DNA of 64,000 nt from an uncultured Parasphingopyxis sp. (GCA_947259005.1 CAMYKP010000012.1:276384-340383), one strand, 5' to 3'; positions 1 to 8,446 are shown, counted from the stretch's first letter. Notes: generated by a model from the letters alone, not told the origin. A program made the numbers and translations.

Positions 1-204
1 CTGCAGCGACGAGAGATTGATTGGAATCCGATAAGGCAAACTTGGATTGACTTGTCGGATGCAAGGTTGTCCGAGTATGTCGATGCTCTCCCATTGCAGT
101 GGTCAGATGCAACCGAAGCCGTTGAGCAAGCCGTGAATCGAGTGAAAGGAGCACGAGAGAATATTGACAACGGAATCGCAGAACTTATTAGGATTTTACA
201 ATGA
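1..204 (+). CDS. C-terminal end of a HipA-like kinase (partial, cut by window edge)
   Basis: Frame 1 is open from the first base to a TGA at 202-204, giving the last 67 residues of a protein whose start lies outside the window. The residues include a PLQW motif and a helical tail ending in IRILQ. The stop overlaps the ATG of the next gene (ATGA, 201-204), so the two are translationally coupled. HipA-family kinase genes are often found directly upstream of DUF3037 genes. The identity of this fragment rests mainly on that context plus the tail pattern, so it is an inference. The DNA is poorer in GC than most of the window. Confidence 0.5.
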   Translation: MQRREIDWNPIRQTWIDLSDARLSEYVDALPLQWSDATEAVEQAVNRVKGARENIDNGIAELIRILQ

Positions 205-1079
205 CTTATCGTAAATCATACTCATATACTGTCTTAAGGTATATACACGATCCTCTTGCTGCTGAATTTATTAACGTTGGCATAGTCTTGTTTGCACCGG
301 TCTCATCCGACGGGAATGCTGAATTACATGTGCGTACCAAAAAAACGATTGGTCGAATGAGGACGATGTTTCCGGACCTTGATCGATCAAGCTACATTGC
401 GGCGATGCGGTCAGTTGATCGAGCGGTCAAGAAGCTAAGAAATTCTTTCCGGGATGAAGGTTTTCTACCGACGAAAAGAAGTGCGCTTAGTTTGGCATAC
501 CAAGCACTTCCGCGTGATGATTCTTCGCTTCAATGGTCGCCTATGGGATCGGGCCTAGCTTCTGATTTGTCAGAAGTATTCGATAAATTGTATCATCGGC
601 ACGTTACTTTGTACGATGTTAAGCAATCCCATCGACGTTCAGATGATGAGGTTTGGCGGCCAGTGCGAGAACGCCTTGCCCAACGCAAAATAAATTTGGA
701 GTTGCTGCCAAAAGTTATTGAAGGCGGTGACGATAAAATTGAGTTCCAGCACGCATGGAAGAACGGCGCATGGCACGTGTATGAACCGGTATCGATGGAT
801 TTGGCCGATGCTGATGGAATTTTCCGAAAGGCACATAGATGGCTTGGGCAACTTACATCTGTGAGTAAGGAGACTCATGAAGCGTTTGAGCCTCATTTTA
901 TAGTAGGCGCGCCAACCAATCCCAGGCTGTCAGATGCTTACGAAACGGCTAAGAACATTCTCCGGAAAGCTCCTGTTCCAGTGAAAATTTTCGATGAACA
1001 GCAAATTGATGTTCTGGTAGATCAGATTGAAGATGAATGGCGTGACCATGTTTCTTCCACGAGTAGCCGCCTAAATTAA
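201..1079 (+). CDS. DUF3037 domain protein
   Basis: The 292-residue protein opens with a YSYTVLRYIHDPLAAEF-type segment (residues 7-23) followed by NVGIVLFAP, the characteristic start of DUF3037 proteins. No signal peptide or membrane segment is visible. The biochemical role of DUF3037 is not established. Its recurring partner is a HipA-like kinase, which here is the gene directly upstream and overlaps by 4 bases, so the two probably work together. Toxin-antitoxin or defence roles are conceivable but unproven. Codon use is A/T-rich compared with genes after 2 kb, which suggests horizontal acquisition. Confidence 0.8.
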   Translation: MTYRKSYSYTVLRYIHDPLAAEFINVGIVLFAPVSSDGNAELHVRTKKTIGRMRTMFPDLDRSSYIAAMRSVDRAVKKLRNSFRDEGFLPTKRSALSLAYQALPRDDSSLQWSPMGSGLASDLSEVFDKLYHRHVTLYDVKQSHRRSDDEVWRPVRERLAQRKINLELLPKVIEGGDDKIEFQHAWKNGAWHVYEPVSMDLADADGIFRKAHRWLGQLTSVSKETHEAFEPHFIVGAPTNPRLSDAYETAKNILRKAPVPVKIFDEQQIDVLVDQIEDEWRDHVSSTSSRLN

Positions 1080-1169
1080 CAGTCATCGACTGTTAGTAGT
1101 ATAGTAAAATGATACCTTCGCTAACGCTTCAACCAACTGGAGGCGATAGCCACATCAGGAAGGGTTATT

Positions 1170-2069
1170 TTGGCAAAAGCTGTTTTCATTCATCGGGTCG
1201 ACTCCATCTATGAGGATGATCCCGAGAAGCAGTACCAATTTCCAAAACAATATTTGACGCGTGCCGAATCCGCTGTTGGCGATTGGATAGTCTACTACGA
1301 ACCCGTGAAGGTTGCCCAATCTCGGGGCTACTACGCCACTGCACGCCTCCAGCAGATCATTCCCGACCCCAAAGCCAGCGACATGTATCTCGCGATAATG
1401 GAGCAAGGAACCTATCTCGAATTTCCGAATGCGGTTCCATTCAGCGACGATGGCGGGCCAATAGAACAGGGTGTCCTGAACGAAGCGGGCGCAATATCAG
1501 GCCGCGCGCAATCGGCTGTCAGGCCGTTATCGGATAGGGACTTCAATCGCATCGTGTCCGCAGGGCTCGCTGAAAATGAGGATTTTCTTCCACGCGTTGA
1601 TGAAGAGTCTGTGGTCACCGAAGTTCGGGATAATCCGCAAGACTATATCTTTGAGCAAAGCCGGGAACGAGAGCTTGCTTCGGGATCGAGGATCATTCGT
1701 GATCGGGCTTTCCGGCAGGCCGTGCTCCGCGCTTATGATTGCACATGTGCGATCACCGGATGGAAGCTCATCAATGGCGGCGGACGGCCAGAGGTGCAGG
1801 CTGCCCATATCCGGCCAGTAGCGGAAAGCGGCCCAGACAAGATATCCAATGGAATAGCGCTATCGGGAACTGTGCATTGGATGTTTGATCGCGGGCTGAT
1901 AAGCCTGAATGATGATCATGAGATATTGGTCAGCCGTGCGAGCAACGATCCCAATAGCGTCTGGAAAATGGTCAATCCAAGCGGAAAGGCCATTGTGCCC
2001 GCCCGCGATGTCAATCAGCCGCATCCCGCTTTCTTGCGTTGGCACCGCGAAAATTGCTTCAAGGATTAG
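1170..2069 (+). CDS. HNH endonuclease family protein
   Basis: The 299-residue protein starts with TTG at 1170, chosen because AGGAAGGG (1157-1164) sits at good spacing. The C-terminal half carries an HNH_2-type nuclease motif: Cys193 in CAITG, His213 in AAHIRP, Asn227-Gly-Ile and His236-Trp-Met-Phe-Asp. The N-terminal ~100 residues contain GDWIVYYEP and GYYATARL strands resembling PUA/EVE-like modules that bind modified bases, but this resemblance is only suggestive. Likely role: DNA cleavage in a restriction or defence setting. It lies 90 bases after the DUF3037 gene on the same strand and ends directly against the convergent gene at 2070. Confidence 0.8.
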   Translation: MAKAVFIHRVDSIYEDDPEKQYQFPKQYLTRAESAVGDWIVYYEPVKVAQSRGYYATARLQQIIPDPKASDMYLAIMEQGTYLEFPNAVPFSDDGGPIEQGVLNEAGAISGRAQSAVRPLSDRDFNRIVSAGLAENEDFLPRVDEESVVTEVRDNPQDYIFEQSRERELASGSRIIRDRAFRQAVLRAYDCTCAITGWKLINGGGRPEVQAAHIRPVAESGPDKISNGIALSGTVHWMFDRGLISLNDDHEILVSRASNDPNSVWKMVNPSGKAIVPARDVNQPHPAFLRWHRENCFKD

Positions 2070-2960
2070 TCACCCCTCCCCCCGCCTCTCCATCGCCTTT
2101 AGCTCCGCCACATGGCCGCTCTGATTCAGCAGCGGCTTGCCGTCTTTCGCGCCCTGCCATGCGGCTGTGCGCGCGGCGGCGAGCATTTTGGTGAGGGGGC
2201 TGGTGCGCCGTTCCTTGTCATCGCCGTCCAGCCAGGGGCGTTCGGGGTCGCGCCGGCCATTGGCGATATCCATCAGGTCCATCGTCCTGCCGCCGCACTC
2301 GATCAGGATCTCGATATGGGTGAGCTGGCGGGCGTAAAAGTCCGCATTGTCCAGATCGCCCTCGGCCCGCGCCTCGCGCTCCATCTGCACGCGGTTGCGA
2401 TAATGGATGAGCATGATTTCAAGGACGCGCTTGCGGTCTTCCAGGTCCGCCTCCCACTGCTCCCGCGCGCTGGTTTCGGGGGCCTTGGTGCCTTCGCGCC
2501 CCGGCTTGCCGAACCGCTCCGGCATGCGGTGCTGAAGCTGCCACATGGTGAGGCGCTCGTTAAAGGTGCGGCGCTCGGCAACCTGTTTGCCTTCATGCAT
2601 GATTGGCACGGGGACGCCGTGGATCGCGCGGTCCAGCGCGGCATCCGACAGGATATGGGTGCCATAATCGAGCGCGCGCTCCCAGGCGGCGCGGAACTCG
2701 GCGGCGTCCGGGTGAAGGCGCAGCTGATAGGCGCCTTCCTTGGCCATGTTGACGGCGGCGGCGGCGCGGGTGACCGATCCGGTGCGGGCGAGCGCCTCGA
2801 TAAAGCCGCGCTGCCGCTTTGCCGTCCAGCCGTCATGGCGCTTGTGCTTGCGCGGAACGGGGTTGAAATCGAGGGCGGGCCTGAGCGCGGCAAACCGGCC
2901 CTCGCCAAGATAGCCGGTGGCGCGGCAGCGATCGCAGAGGATGGGGGTGCGGTTCTTCAT
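2070..2960 (-). CDS. Conserved protein with HTH resembling terminase small subunits
   Basis: The 296-residue product starts at the ATG at 2960, preceded by AAGGAAG. An in-frame start at 3014 would add 18 residues but lacks a better ribosome site. It begins with a CDRC pair and then has a helix-turn-helix-like stretch (GFIEALARTGSVTRAAAAV, about residues 52-70) of the type seen in phage terminase small subunits and related DNA-binding proteins. The rest is charged and helical, with a long central helix. The function is unknown. No large terminase or other phage gene is adjacent, so a phage role is not supported. Its stop abuts that of the HNH gene with no spacer. Confidence 0.6.
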   Translation of the reverse strand: MKNRTPILCDRCRATGYLGEGRFAALRPALDFNPVPRKHKRHDGWTAKRQRGFIEALARTGSVTRAAAAVNMAKEGAYQLRLHPDAAEFRAAWERALDYGTHILSDAALDRAIHGVPVPIMHEGKQVAERRTFNERLTMWQLQHRMPERFGKPGREGTKAPETSAREQWEADLEDRKRVLEIMLIHYRNRVQMEREARAEGDLDNADFYARQLTHIEILIECGGRTMDLMDIANGRRDPERPWLDGDDKERRTSPLTKMLAAARTAAWQGAKDGKPLLNQSGHVAELKAMERRGEG

Positions 2961-3053
2961 GGGCGGGCTTCCTTTCCGCCAAGGGTATGGAAGCGAAGAT
3001 TTCCTATTTTGCAATGAGTTTTTTGGTCAGAACGTTGCTCGCGCAACGTCGCC

Positions 3054-3129
3054 GCACCAGCCCGCTCCCCCACCCGACCTCCCACAGGGTACACTCAATG
3101 GGAGGTCGGGTGGGGGAGCGGGCTGGTGC
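3054..3129. repeat. Perfect 31-bp inverted repeat with 14-base loop
   Basis: Bases 3054-3084 and 3099-3129 are exact reverse complements, separated by the 14 bases at 3085-3098. One arm is rich in C (CCCGCTCCCCCACCC) and the other in G. It lies between the start of the HTH gene and the Pho-type promoter of the porin. There is no T-tract, so it is more like a dispersed intergenic palindrome than a classic terminator. Confidence 0.9.
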
Positions 3130-3164
3130 CGCGCTCGAACGACTGTGAGAGTCTGACAAACCCA

Positions 3165-3215
3165 ATGTCATATAACCGCAACACAAAGCTCATCGTGTCG
3201 TAACATTTGCGTCAT
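3165..3215 (+). promoter_or_regulatory. Pho-box array, five half-sites in 11-bp phase, upstream of porin
   Basis: Seven-base units ATGTCAT, CCGCAAC, AGCTCAT, TCGTAAC and GCGTCAT begin at 3165, 3176, 3187, 3198 and 3209, each followed by a 4-base spacer. The 7+4 layout and the alternation of TCAT/AAC ends match the PhoB box of proteobacteria (CTGTCAT-like repeats every 11 bp). The last unit ends 37 bases before the porin start. PhoB activation under phosphate limitation is inferred. Confidence 0.7.
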
Positions 3216-3252
3216 AGAGCCGGGGCGAAATTGTCATCGGAGCTTCATCCAA

Positions 3253-4632
3253 ATGAAACATACCGCCCTTGCGCTGTCGGCCTGTGCCGCGGCGATGATC
3301 GTCAGCACACCGGCTCTCGCCGAAGATGTGCCGCCAGAGGTTCAGGCCGAACTGGAAGAATTGCGGAGCCGCGTGCAGACGCTGGAGGCCATGGTCGAGC
3401 AGCTGGTCGGGTCGCAGACCGCTGTCGCGAACCAGGCCGCCGAGGCCAGTGCGGCGGCGGTTGCGGCGCAGGCAGTCGCGACCGAGGCCAGCGAGGCCGT
3501 AGCGGCGGCTCCCGCCATCTCGATGGGCGCGGCGCCGCGGGTGCGCACCGAAAGCGGCTGGGACTTCCGGCCGTTCGGGCGCATCCAGTATGACATGGGC
3601 TATGTCAGCGGGCGGGACCGGCTGATGGACCCGGGGCTGGGCTGGTCGAACGAGCTACGGCGCGGACGGATCGGCGTGCAGGGCGCAATTCCGGGCGGTT
3701 TCGAATATAAGGTCGAGATCGATTTTGCCGACAATGACGTCGCGATCACCGATGCGCTGATCAGCTACGAGACCGGCAATGTCACCATCACGGCCGGCCA
3801 GCACAACAATTTCCAGTCGCTCGAGGAGCTGACGTCGAGCCGCTTCACCAGCTTTATCGAGCGGGCAGCCTTTACCGATGCCTTCGGGTTCGAGCGGCGG
3901 GTCGGGCTGTCGGTGAATTACGTCAATGGCGATTTCCGCTGGGACGGCGGAGTGTTCACCTCCAGCATCGACGATCTCACCAGCGACGAGCAGGACAGCT
4001 ATTCCTTCGATACGCGCGCGGTGTACAGCCCCGAAGTCGGCGGGGCGCAGCTCCATTTCGGCGGATCGCTTCACTGGCGGGACCTGCAGAGCCAGCCCGG
4101 CGCGCGCTATCGCCAGCGGCCGCTGGTCCACACGACCGACACCCGCCTGATCGCCACCCCCACCCTGCCCGTCACCGAAGAGACGAGCTATGGCCTGGAA
4201 GCGGCGGTGATCCGCGGGCCCTTCCATGCGGTGGCCGAGGTTCACTGGCTTGAGGCGGAGCTGTTCGGGATGGACGATCCGACCTTTTTCGGCGGCTATG
4301 CCGAGGCCGGCCTCTTCCTCACGCCGGGTGACTCGCGCGGCTATTCAGGCGGCAAGTTCAACCGCACCCGCCCCGCCCGCACGGTCGACGAAGGCGGGAT
4401 CGGCGCGGTACAGCTCAACGTCCGCTACGACTATCTCGACCTCAACGATGCGGGCGTGATTGGCGGGCAGCAGAACCTGATCGGCGCGTCGGTGATCTGG
4501 ACGCCGGTCGATCATGCGCGGCTGTCGCTCAGCTATGGCCATATCGAATATGACGACGCCGCAATCCCGGCCGGCTTCGACAGGAACTATTCGGTCGACA
4601 GCTTCGGCATCCGCGCCGAGGTGGATTTCTAG
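3253..4632 (+). CDS. Phosphate-selective-type outer membrane porin (OprO/OprP family)
   Basis: The 459-residue protein has a signal peptide (residues 1-23, ending ALA). A short coiled coil follows (EVQAELEELRSRVQTLEAMV), then an Ala-rich linker and a beta-barrel from about residue 95 to the terminal Phe. The barrel has the family's features, such as FRPFGRIQYDMGY, ELRRGRIGVQG and YKVEIDFADNDVAITDALI. OprP-type porins are trimeric channels selective for phosphate or polyphosphate, and the leading coiled coil fits trimer formation. The five-unit Pho box upstream and nearby phoU support phosphate uptake. The stop shares a CTAG with the convergent S41 peptidase gene. Confidence 0.88.
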   Translation: MKHTALALSACAAAMIVSTPALAEDVPPEVQAELEELRSRVQTLEAMVEQLVGSQTAVANQAAEASAAAVAAQAVATEASEAVAAAPAISMGAAPRVRTESGWDFRPFGRIQYDMGYVSGRDRLMDPGLGWSNELRRGRIGVQGAIPGGFEYKVEIDFADNDVAITDALISYETGNVTITAGQHNNFQSLEELTSSRFTSFIERAAFTDAFGFERRVGLSVNYVNGDFRWDGGVFTSSIDDLTSDEQDSYSFDTRAVYSPEVGGAQLHFGGSLHWRDLQSQPGARYRQRPLVHTTDTRLIATPTLPVTEETSYGLEAAVIRGPFHAVAEVHWLEAELFGMDDPTFFGGYAEAGLFLTPGDSRGYSGGKFNRTRPARTVDEGGIGAVQLNVRYDYLDLNDAGVIGGQQNLIGASVIWTPVDHARLSLSYGHIEYDDAAIPAGFDRNYSVDSFGIRAEVDF

Positions 4633-5654
4633 CGCTCGGCCCCGGCGGCGCGCTCGAGCGCCACTGCCATGGCTTCATCGGCATCGGTTTCGATATCGGG
4701 CGCGATTCCGACGCCCTCGATCCTCCCGGTTGCCAGCGAGACATAGTCGGCAATAGGCAGCGACAATTGCAGCCCCTGGGAAATGTCGTACATTTTCTGG
4801 GACAGCATTTCCCCCGCTGTCCGCTCGCCGATCTGAACGGCCCTGCCAGACGCTTTCAGGGCATCGGTAGCGAGTTCCGCCGCGCTGGCGGTCCTCTGGC
4901 TCGTCAGCACGAAAACGGGTCCTTCGAAAATCGGTGCCATCGGTTCCAGCTGGACCTTCACCAGCGCATCATTCTGGGCATCATGCCAGAAGGCCCGGAT
5001 AGACCAGCCCTGCCACGGAGCAACGTCGAGAGCATCGTCGCGCGTCGGGGGGCCGTCATGCACGGATGACCAGCGCTGCGACGTAAACAGGCCGGCATCG
5101 AAGGGCTCGTTGATCAAGTGGCCGATCAGCGGACGAATGGCGAATGCACCGCCGCCATTTTCCCTAAGATCGATAATCAGCGCCGATGCGCCGCGTTCCG
5201 TAAGCGCGTCAAAAGCCGCATCGATCTGTTCGATCGTATCGAGGCCCATCATCGTGGTTACCGTCAATATCGCGACGTCACCATTCCATGTGAGGACGGC
5301 GCCGTCACCGCCGACGCGTATCGTGTCGAGATAGGCGGCGACGTCATCTGCACTGGCCTGAGCGACTGCCAGGCTGACATGGGAAAAGGGCCCGTCGCGC
5401 CAGATCCGGTTGAAATTCGAGACAAAGTCTTCCCGGCTTTGCGGCTGCGCCGCCAGTGTCGCAACGCGGGCCTCGATCGCCCGATATGACGGATCGTCGA
5501 GCACCGACGGGTTATAATGATAGCGATGCATGGTTTCGGATATTGCCGCCGCAGCGTCTTCAAAAGTCTGCAGGTCCGGCGATGGCGAGACGGTCTCCGC
5601 AGACGCGGCGCCTCCCGCGCATATCATGCACAGGGCCACGATCAGTGATTTCAT
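4629..5654 (-). CDS. S41-family peptidase, exported
   Basis: The 341-residue protein has a signal peptide (about residues 1-19, ending SAE). The C-terminal S41/tail-specific protease core has the nucleophile Ser257 in TSQRTASAAE, then GERTAGE (276-282) and the late motif GVGIAPDIE. ALIIDLRENGGG (159-169) is the strand and glycine loop typical of the family. No PDZ domain is evident. It likely acts in the periplasm on peptides or misfolded proteins. A 14-bp dyad sits 13 bases upstream of its start and probably controls it. The 3' end overlaps the porin stop by 4 bases. Confidence 0.85.
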   Translation of the reverse strand: MKSLIVALCMICAGGAASAETVSPSPDLQTFEDAAAAISETMHRYHYNPSVLDDPSYRAIEARVATLAAQPQSREDFVSNFNRIWRDGPFSHVSLAVAQASADDVAAYLDTIRVGGDGAVLTWNGDVAILTVTTMMGLDTIEQIDAAFDALTERGASALIIDLRENGGGAFAIRPLIGHLINEPFDAGLFTSQRWSSVHDGPPTRDDALDVAPWQGWSIRAFWHDAQNDALVKVQLEPMAPIFEGPVFVLTSQRTASAAELATDALKASGRAVQIGERTAGEMLSQKMYDISQGLQLSLPIADYVSLATGRIEGVGIAPDIETDADEAMAVALERAAGAER

Positions 5655-5667
5655 GTCTTCATCATCC

Positions 5668-5703
5668 TGCGTTATTGTATTGTTGTACTAATACAATAAC
5701 GCA
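5668..5703 (-). promoter_or_regulatory. Perfect 14-bp dyad upstream of S41 peptidase
   Basis: TGCGTTATTGTATT (5668-5681) is exactly mirrored by AATACAATAACGCA (5690-5703) around an 8-base centre. It is AT-rich, symmetric and close to the start codon at 5654, as expected for a repressor operator overlapping the promoter or leader. The cognate regulator is not identifiable from this window. Confidence 0.65.
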
Positions 5704-5722
5704 GTAATACCGGGCGTCAAGC

Positions 5723-6421
5723 CTAGGCGGCGAGCTGTTCGGTTTCCGTATCGCGGACCTTGGGCAGGGCGCCGGTAACGGTATAGGTCACCATCTCGGC
5801 GATATTCGTCGCCTGGTCGCCGATCCGTTCCAGATGCTTGCTGATGAACAGCAGATGCGCGGCCTGGCTGATCTGGCCCGGCTCCTCGATCATGAACTCG
5901 ATCAGGGCCTGGGTCAGCTCGTCATGCAGATCGTCGACAATATCGTCACGCGCGCACACATCGTCGGCAAGCTTGACGTCGCCGTCCGCATAGGCCCGCA
6001 CGACATCGACGAGCATGTCTTTCGCCGCATCGTTCATCGCGCCGATCATCTTGCGCAGCTTTTTCGGATATTTGGCGGTGACGCTCGACACGCGCCGCGC
6101 AATGTTGCGCGCGTAGTCGGCCGTCCGCTCAAGCAGCGCAGCGATCTTGATCGCAGACACCAGAACCCGCAGGTCGTCCGCCATCGGCGCGCGCAGCGCG
6201 ATCACATTGACGGCGGCCGCCTCGATCTGGGCGGCGAGCGTATCGATGTCCCGGTCGGCAACCACCACCTGGCCGGCAAGGTCCGTATCGCGCTGCTCCA
6301 GCGCCCGGATCGCGTCGGCCATGGCCAGCGACGTGCGCCAGCCCAGCTCCAATATATTGGCGCGCAGCTCGTTCAGCTCGTCGTCAAACGCCGACACTGT
6401 ATGTTTCACTTCACCCGTCAT
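5723..6421 (-). CDS. phoU: Phosphate signalling protein PhoU
   Basis: The 232-residue protein carries two PhoU repeats, each a three-helix bundle. Motifs include ALEQRDTDLAGQVV, REDLRVL-like ADDLRVLVSAIKIAALLERTAD and HLERIGDQATNIAE. PhoU is a cytoplasmic negative regulator linking the Pst transporter to the PhoR/PhoB two-component system. The ATG at 6421 is preferred over the in-frame GTG at 6430, because GGAG lies about 8 bases before the ATG but directly against the GTG. Unusually, no pstB or pst permease genes are adjacent. A Pho box lies upstream, so it is probably transcribed as its own Pho-regulated unit. Confidence 0.93.
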   Translation of the reverse strand: MTGEVKHTVSAFDDELNELRANILELGWRTSLAMADAIRALEQRDTDLAGQVVVADRDIDTLAAQIEAAAVNVIALRAPMADDLRVLVSAIKIAALLERTADYARNIARRVSSVTAKYPKKLRKMIGAMNDAAKDMLVDVVRAYADGDVKLADDVCARDDIVDDLHDELTQALIEFMIEEPGQISQAAHLLFISKHLERIGDQATNIAEMVTYTVTGALPKVRDTETEQLAA

Positions 6422-6453
6422 GACGGTCACTCCAATATACGCGAATTACAAAT

Positions 6454-6471
6454 ATGACATTTATGTTACAA
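6454..6471 (-). promoter_or_regulatory. Pho box upstream of phoU
   Basis: Read on the minus strand the site is TTGTAAC, spacer ATAA, ATGTCAT: two 7-base units in 11-bp phase. It lies 32 bases before the phoU start. A further TGTCAT just upstream is out of phase by one base. PhoB binding is inferred from the match to the consensus. Confidence 0.7.
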
Positions 6472-6481
6472 TAAATGACAC

Positions 6482-6503
6482 GCAAGTGCAATCGGGGAGT
6501 TTT
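6482..6503. repeat. 22-base repeat, copy 1 (second copy 16961-16982)
   Basis: The stretch containing AGTGCAATCGGGGAGTTTT is identical for 22 bases with 16961-16982. Both copies lie in intergenic DNA next to gene ends. Its nature is unknown; it could be the conserved end of a longer, decayed element. Confidence 0.7.
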
Positions 6504-6698
6504 GAAGAGCCGCACGCTCAATGCCCATGGTAATAGAAAACGGCCGTTGAGACGGAGCGACTGGGCTTTCTGCATTTGGGCCGATTTTGGACTGACCCGC
6601 TTTCTGACCAGAGGAATAAGACAGCTGCCATTAGTTCTATCGTTGGCGGAACGGCTGCATACGACCCATTGCGGACATTGAGTGATTCAAGACCAATT

Positions 6699-6722
6699 GT
6701 CCGCTTTGCGCCCAAAGCGGAC
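6699..6722. repeat. Hairpin repeat GTCCGCTTTG-CGCC-CAAAGCGGAC, copy 1
   Basis: Ten-base arms around a 4-base loop form a perfect hairpin, 9 bases downstream of the winged-helix regulator stop. The identical 24 bases occur at 10365-10388. There is no T-tract. It is best read as a dispersed intergenic repeat that may also act as an mRNA 3'-end structure. Confidence 0.75.
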
Positions 6723-6731
6723 GTTGCATAA

Positions 6732-8264
6732 TTACTTCGGCCAAACCTCGCGCAGCAGTTCGACAAACTCCTCCATCGTCGTGCCCGGCGGTATCTGAAA
6801 TACGAAACGTTCGACAGCGGCAATGGACTGATCGACGGTGATGTGTGACTCGATCTCCAGTCCCTCGCGTATCTTCTCACTGGCCTCCTCCATCCGTCCC
6901 ATCAGCATCAAAGGCCAGGCGCGCGCTATTCGGACCTGATGGTAGTTGGGATTGCGAAGGACGGCTTCTTCCAATGCCTCGAGACTTGCCTCGTAGTTTC
7001 CTAGCCGCAATTCCGCATGCCCACGATAACTTGCCCAATTCGCGTATCGGGGGTGATGCGGGGCCTCCTGTTCGGCGGTGCGGATCAGCTCGACGCCAGC
7101 GGGATCCCGTTCCAGCAGGCACAGTTGCCAGCCATACACGGCGCGCGAATGTGGATTGTTCGGATCGAGTTCGACAGCCCGCGCAAGGGGCGGCACGGCT
7201 TGATCCGCCCGTCCTGTCATCGTCGCCAATATGCCAGCAGCGGTCAGGACATCGGGCAGATTGGGTGCGATGGATTGCGCTTTCTGGAGATGCTCCTCGG
7301 CTTCGGCAAAGGTTACCACCGGATCGTCGGTCCAGAGACTCGTGATGTTCTGGCCGAGCTGCACGGTTAGCGCGGCATGCGCGGATGCATTGTCCGGATC
7401 GATTTCCAGCGCGGCGCGAAGATGCGCAACGATCCTGTCGGCGGCATCGCGGTTATAGGTCCAGCGTTCCGCCTCGGCGGCCTGGATATGCTCATAGGCG
7501 GTCAAATTGAAATCGGGGCGGTCAAGAATAGTCTTGAGGCCGGCGACCTCCACTTCGCTGTTGATCGATGTCGCGATGGCGAGGACGATCTCGTCCTGCA
7601 CCTCAAAAAACTGATCGAGCTTGGCGGTATATTTCTGCGCCCAGATATTCTGGCCCGTCTGGGCTTCGACGACAGACGCGCGCAGGCGAATATCGTGACC
7701 CTGCGCCTGAAACGTCCCTGTCGTGAGAAACCGAACGCCGAGTTCGCACGCGATGTCCTGCAGGGGTTTCTCCTCCCCGCTGTAGCGAATGGCCGAACTA
7801 TAGGGAGCCACGCGCTGGCTCGGGACGCGCGACAGGAGGTTCGTCATGTCCAGGCATAGGCCGTCCGCCAGAAACCCGGTCGATTGATCAGGCGACAGAT
7901 TGGCGAACGGCAAGACGGCAAGTGAGCGGCCAAACCGGTCGGGACTGGCCGCGCTACCTTGAGCCCAGGTGCGCAGCCGATAGCCGCGCTTGGGTATCGT
8001 CTCGATATGACGGTTTTTGCTCCGCCTGTCGCCCAGCGCCTTTCTGAGCAGCGAGATCGCGCGCGACAGTCGTTCATCGCCGCCATAGGCGACGCCCCAT
8101 ACCTGATCGATCAGCGCCTCGCGGCTGACAACCTTGCCCCTTTGGTCCAGCAGTGCCTGCAGCACGTCGAGCACCTTGGGTTCGGCCGTATAGCGCCCCG
8201 CTTTTCCCTCAATCGTCAGGCGGCTGAAATCGACCCTGGCCTCTCCTATCCGGACGATTTCCAC
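6732..8264 (-). CDS. OmpR/CadC-type winged-helix regulator with TolB-like and TPR domains
   Basis: The start is the GTG at 8264, preceded by GGAGGAGA at ideal spacing; the longer reading from 8318 lacks such a site. The 510-residue product has an N-terminal winged helix of the OmpR type, ending in KNRHIETIPKRGYRL. A TolB/FlgO-like domain follows (RSLAVLPFANLS...FLADGLCLDMTNLLSR), then TPR repeats to the C-terminus, with no membrane segment between. Such proteins are fused regulators of the CadC/HilA style. Its target may be the divergent DUF3303-kinase pair 182 bases away, but this is inference. The 3' end is followed by a hairpin repeat. Confidence 0.85.
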   Translation of the reverse strand: MEIVRIGEARVDFSRLTIEGKAGRYTAEPKVLDVLQALLDQRGKVVSREALIDQVWGVAYGGDERLSRAISLLRKALGDRRSKNRHIETIPKRGYRLRTWAQGSAASPDRFGRSLAVLPFANLSPDQSTGFLADGLCLDMTNLLSRVPSQRVAPYSSAIRYSGEEKPLQDIACELGVRFLTTGTFQAQGHDIRLRASVVEAQTGQNIWAQKYTAKLDQFFEVQDEIVLAIATSINSEVEVAGLKTILDRPDFNLTAYEHIQAAEAERWTYNRDAADRIVAHLRAALEIDPDNASAHAALTVQLGQNITSLWTDDPVVTFAEAEEHLQKAQSIAPNLPDVLTAAGILATMTGRADQAVPPLARAVELDPNNPHSRAVYGWQLCLLERDPAGVELIRTAEQEAPHHPRYANWASYRGHAELRLGNYEASLEALEEAVLRNPNYHQVRIARAWPLMLMGRMEEASEKIREGLEIESHITVDQSIAAVERFVFQIPPGTTMEEFVELLREVWPK

Positions 8265-8446
8265 GCTGAGCTCTCCTCCACCTCGAGCCGTTCTGCGCCA
8301 TGCCAGGCGCGCGGTCAAACTGGAGCGGGCGCCCGATGCCGGCGCCCTAAGAAAATCCTAAGGCCGGCCACAGGACTTCGCCGGAACCTCCTACCAGAAC
8401 GCAATGGGCGGCGAAAATACGCCATCGCATCGGGAGAGATTTCATC

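Larger units (their letters stand above)
6422..6731. other. Intergenic region between phoU and the winged-helix regulator
   Basis: This gap holds the phoU promoter with its Pho box (6454-6471), a 22-base sequence repeated at 16961-16982, and a hairpin (6699-6722) shared with 10365-10388. The rest (about 6504-6698) shows no convincing ORF. It contains fragments of the TGTCCGC / GCGGACA repeat family also seen around 10 and 12 kb. Confidence 0.6.

Noticed and set aside
2112-3017. 301-residue plus-strand open frame
   Set aside because: It is a GC-driven shadow antisense to the HTH gene at 2070-2960, with no ribosome site and a composition-biased product.
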